A stretch of DNA of 64,000 nucleotides from a bacterium 1XD42-54 (GTDB lineage Bacteria; Bacillota; Clostridia; Lachnospirales; Lachnospiraceae), in NCBI GenBank assembly GCA_003612585.1, contig RAZH01000004.1:124001-188000 (forward strand). Reading direction: 5' to 3'. Numbering within the stretch: the first letter of the stretch is position 1; the number at the start of each line of letters is the position of its first letter. The notes beneath the pieces are model-generated. The model saw nothing but the letters and a program-made list of their open reading frames with translations. It had not been told where the DNA came from and made no database searches. Below, piece by piece: positions 61,691 to 64,000 of the stretch. The translations under genes were made by a program, and so were the position numbers.

Positions 61691-62533
61691 TCAGATCACC
61701 TCCGTTTTGTGACGCGTCACATGACAGTTGATATTTACAGCACAGGGCATTCCTGCTATATGCGTCGGCATCGTCTCAATATTCAATCCGATGGCTGTCG
61801 TCTTTCCGCCAAAACCCTGCGGTCCAATACCAAGCTCATTGATTTTTTCCAACATTTCCTTCTCAAGATCTGCATAATAGGGATCGGGATTAGAAGAGTC
61901 GACCGGACGCATCAGCGCTTTTTTTGCAAGCAACGCACATTTGTCGAATGTACCGCCGATACCAACACCTACCACCATTGGCGGACACGGATTCGGCCCT
62001 GCGCTCTCCACTACCTCCAGAATGAAATCCTTGATCCCCTGAAGTCCTGCCGATGGTTTGAACATACGGATCATACTCATATTTTCGCTGCCAAAGCCCT
62101 TCGGACCAACCGTTACCTTTATCTCCTCGCCCGGAACAATTTCCGTATAAAGCATAGCCGGCGTATTGTCACCGGTATTCCCACGGCGCACTGGATCTTT
62201 TACCACTGATTTACGAAGATATCCGTTTGCATATCCGCGGCGCACTCCTTCATCTACCGCTTCCGCCAGATTTCCTCCCACAATGTGCACGTCCTGACCG
62301 ATCTCAAGGAAAACACATGCCATTCCGGTATCCTGACAGATCGGAACGCTCTCATTTTCTGCTATTTCAAAATTCGTAATAATCTTGTCCAGCACTCCCT
62401 GAGCAATTTCCCAGTCCTCACATGCACGGCATTTGCGAATCGCGCCCTGTACATCGGCAGGAAGATACTGATTTGCCTCAATGCATAATTTTTCCACAAC
62501 ATCTGTAATCTGCTGTGCCTGAATCTCACGCAT
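61691..62533 (-). CDS. Class I Fe-S hydro-lyase alpha subunit (fumarase type)
   Basis: A 280-residue alpha subunit with Fe-S ligands in [34 protein letters not shown] and similar contexts. It starts after GGAGG 9 nt upstream and carries a well-placed promoter. Together with the beta subunit it makes a two-subunit fumarate hydratase, as in many anaerobes. It lies downstream of an AspT-like transporter gene. Confidence 0.91.
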   Translation of the reverse strand: MREIQAQQITDVVEKLCIEANQYLPADVQGAIRKCRACEDWEIAQGVLDKIITNFEIAENESVPICQDTGMACVFLEIGQDVHIVGGNLAEAVDEGVRRGYANGYLRKSVVKDPVRRGNTGDNTPAMLYTEIVPGEEIKVTVGPKGFGSENMSMIRMFKPSAGLQGIKDFILEVVESAGPNPCPPMVVGVGIGGTFDKCALLAKKALMRPVDSSNPDPYYADLEKEMLEKINELGIGPQGFGGKTTAIGLNIETMPTHIAGMPCAVNINCHVTRHKTEVI

Positions 62534-62563
62534 GGTATATTACCTCCTGAATCCCTTTTCCTT

Positions 62564-62592
62564 ACTATAACACAATGATCTTCGGATAGCAA
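62564..62592 (-). promoter_or_regulatory. Promoter of the fumarase operon
   Basis: Minus strand: -35 TTGCTA (62587-62592), 17-bp spacer, -10 TATAGT (62564-62569), about 30 bp before the alpha-subunit start, in the 81-bp gap after the transporter gene. Confidence 0.65.
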
Positions 62593-62614
62593 CCGCACGA
62601 TCTCCTTCTATAAA

Positions 62615-63778
62615 CTACAGAAATATCCCGATAAACTGACACCCCAGCACTACCATAACCAAAGCAACCGGATACGTAGCCGCATAAGCGGAGGCCACGT
62701 CATCCGTCTCCGTCACACGAATCAGCGTGCCGAGCGCAGGAGTACTTGTCATGCCGCCGCAGATCGAGCCAAGTGCATTAAAGAGACTCAGCTTCAGAAC
62801 TTTTACGGCAAAGACATAACCAAGCAGCATAGGAATCAGTGTCATAAGTGCGCCATAGACAAACAGCAGCGCTCCATGCTCCTTCAGGATGTCAAGGAAC
62901 CCTGCACCTGCCTGTGCACCCGCGCCAAGCAGAAACAGCGCAAGCCCGAATTCCCGCAGACATTCCAGGATATGCTTTTCCACCTTCACACTCAGCTTTC
63001 CGATATGCCCGAAGTGTCCCAGAATCAATCCTGCAATCAGCGGACCGCCTGATGTTCCAAGGGCAAACACACCGCCGCCCGGAAGCTGAATCTCGATCTT
63101 TGCCAGCACTATGCCAAGCGCAATCGCAAGAGAAAACGGGAAAAATCCCATACTGTCCGCATAAAACAGCTCTTCCTTTTTCGTCTTGTGATAGTCCTCT
63201 ACCTGCACATTGGCTGCCGCCTCAAAGCTTGCCCGCTCCGCAGCCATATCTGTGTTCAGAAGCTTCGGAATCAGCTGTACAAAAAGTACGACACCCACAA
63301 CGCCAAACGGATAGGCGATGCCGTAACCAACAGAAGCGGCATCCGAGCCGGTCGCCTCCAGTGCTGCTGCGAGTCCCGGCGTACTCGTCAGCGCTCCTGC
63401 CATCATTCCTGTACTGATGTCGGTCGGAATTCCAAACACCTTAATGATCATTGCACACGTTAACGCACCGGACGCAATAATGATAATACCTAATAAAATA
63501 TAAGATTTCGCATTTACTTTAAAATTCCGGAAAAACTTTGGTCCCGCAATAAAACCGACGGAAGTCACAAAACAGATCAGGCCAAGCTCACGCACCAGGG
63601 ATGGAATTTCCACCCCAAAATGCCCGAATACCAGAGCTACCAACAGAATACCTGCAGTTCCAAGCTCCAGTCCCTTAATCCGGATACTTCCCACCAGATA
63701 CCCGATCACGGCAATCAAAAACACCATCATTAGTGTATTGCTCATTATATTTTCCCGGAACCACTCCACAATTACCAT
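62615..63778 (-). CDS. AspT/YidE-like membrane transporter
   Basis: A 387-residue protein with about ten hydrophobic segments in two repeated halves (GALTSTPGLAAALEATGSDAA and GGMTSTPALGTLIRVTETDDVA are the mirrored signature motifs). This is the aspartate:alanine exchanger (AAE/AspT) fold. It lacks the central TrkA-C domains of full-length AspT (about 540 residues), so it is a compact form. The start follows AAGGAGGG. It may exchange C4-dicarboxylates or amino acids linked to the fumarase next door; the substrate is not proven. Confidence 0.82.
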   Translation of the reverse strand: MVIVEWFRENIMSNTLMMVFLIAVIGYLVGSIRIKGLELGTAGILLVALVFGHFGVEIPSLVRELGLICFVTSVGFIAGPKFFRNFKVNAKSYILLGIIIIASGALTCAMIIKVFGIPTDISTGMMAGALTSTPGLAAALEATGSDAASVGYGIAYPFGVVGVVLFVQLIPKLLNTDMAAERASFEAAANVQVEDYHKTKKEELFYADSMGFFPFSLAIALGIVLAKIEIQLPGGGVFALGTSGGPLIAGLILGHFGHIGKLSVKVEKHILECLREFGLALFLLGAGAQAGAGFLDILKEHGALLFVYGALMTLIPMLLGYVFAVKVLKLSLFNALGSICGGMTSTPALGTLIRVTETDDVASAYAATYPVALVMVVLGCQFIGIFL

Positions 63779-63859
63779 TTCTCCCTCCTTGAAAAAAGCC
63801 TGCTTTATACGGCTCCGCTTACCTCAGACAAGCTTTGCCTGTCCTGGTAAGACAGCTGA

Positions 63860-64000
63860 TCAGCGTTCGTGCCGAGCATATTTCGGAAGCAGAAGCGGTG
63901 AAATATCATCGGATGCAATACCTGCCTCTTCCAGCTCTTTTGAATATGCCTCAAGATGGTCAAGGTTCATTTTGCCAAGTTCTGTGTCCTTCGCTTTTGC
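63860..64000 (-). CDS. 3' end of an unidentified gene
   Basis: The last 46 codons of a minus-strand gene entering from the right edge, ending in ...LLLPKYARHER and a TGA at 63860-63862. The visible part is a charged helical tail (LDHLEAYSKELEEAGIASDD). It is in line with the transporter gene and may belong to the same unit. I do not recognise it. A weak hairpin CTTACC/GGTAAG lies in the 81-bp gap before the transporter gene. Confidence 0.7.
   Translation of the reverse strand, partial: AKAKDTELGKMNLDHLEAYSKELEEAGIASDDISPLLLPKYARHER

Overview
The window reads as a chromosomal segment of an acetogenic, anaerobic, low-to-mid GC Firmicute, most like a Blautia-type Lachnospiraceae. This rests on a complete Wood-Ljungdahl carbonyl-branch operon with clostridial gene order, several exported GH3 glycosidases, a monomeric [FeFe] hydrogenase, and Gram-positive housekeeping clusters (ylxM-ffh-rpsP-khpA-rimM-trmD-rplS; plsX-acpP-rnc-smc-ftsY). 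The genus is an inference. Nearly all genes lie on the minus strand. The exceptions are a LytTR-type two-component system and a PRPP synthetase at 21755-25111.

Positions 1-13600 hold one large minus-strand acetyl-CoA pathway operon. A strong promoter at 13551-13579 is followed by a His-rich metal-binding protein, CooT, CooC, CO dehydrogenase, a second CooC/AcsF-type ATPase, acetyl-CoA synthase AcsB, a hairpin-rich spacer, the corrinoid protein AcsD/AcsC, methyltransferase AcsE, corrinoid reductive activator AcsV, a DUF3786 protein, FchA and the first codons of a probable folD. These genes supply nickel insertion, the carbonyl branch, reactivation of the corrinoid protein and one folate (methyl-branch) step.

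Positions 13630-20800 carry gpsA-plsY-der-DUF512 radical SAM and an exported classical GH3 enzyme. Positions 20980-26340 carry a small secreted protein, an AgrA/AgrC-like two-component pair, PRPP synthetase and a secreted protein resembling a degenerate M28 peptidase. Positions 26500-38134 form a carbohydrate-sensing unit: HAD phosphatase, membrane-anchored sugar-binding protein, YesM-like kinase, YesN-like regulator and two large GH3 enzymes with permuted domain order.

Positions 38170-49640 hold pgeF, yraN, rnhB, three signal peptidase I genes around rbgA, then the ribosome/SRP operon, ilvA and ftsY. Positions 49640-58070 hold smc, rnc, acpP, plsX, small accessory genes, rpmF and yceD. Positions 58100-64000 hold an orphan ABC ATPase, the [FeFe] hydrogenase, a DUF1275 membrane protein, a two-subunit Fe-S hydro-lyase (fumarase type), an AspT-like transporter and the 3' end of an unidentified gene.

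The most unusual signal is a two-copy element at 804-890 (minus) and 47214-47297 (plus). The two copies share an identical-style loop and identical flanks, but the 18-21 bp stems between them are unrelated in sequence and each perfectly palindromic. In both copies the loop can also pair with both flanks (CGGA with TCCG, and TGACTT with AAGTCA), which predicts a compact double pseudoknot. Two separate intergenic regions (6844-7060 and 55235-55411) carry clusters of short hairpins, the second including a perfect 43-nt direct repeat. I saw no tRNA, rRNA, CRISPR array, prophage or transposase gene.
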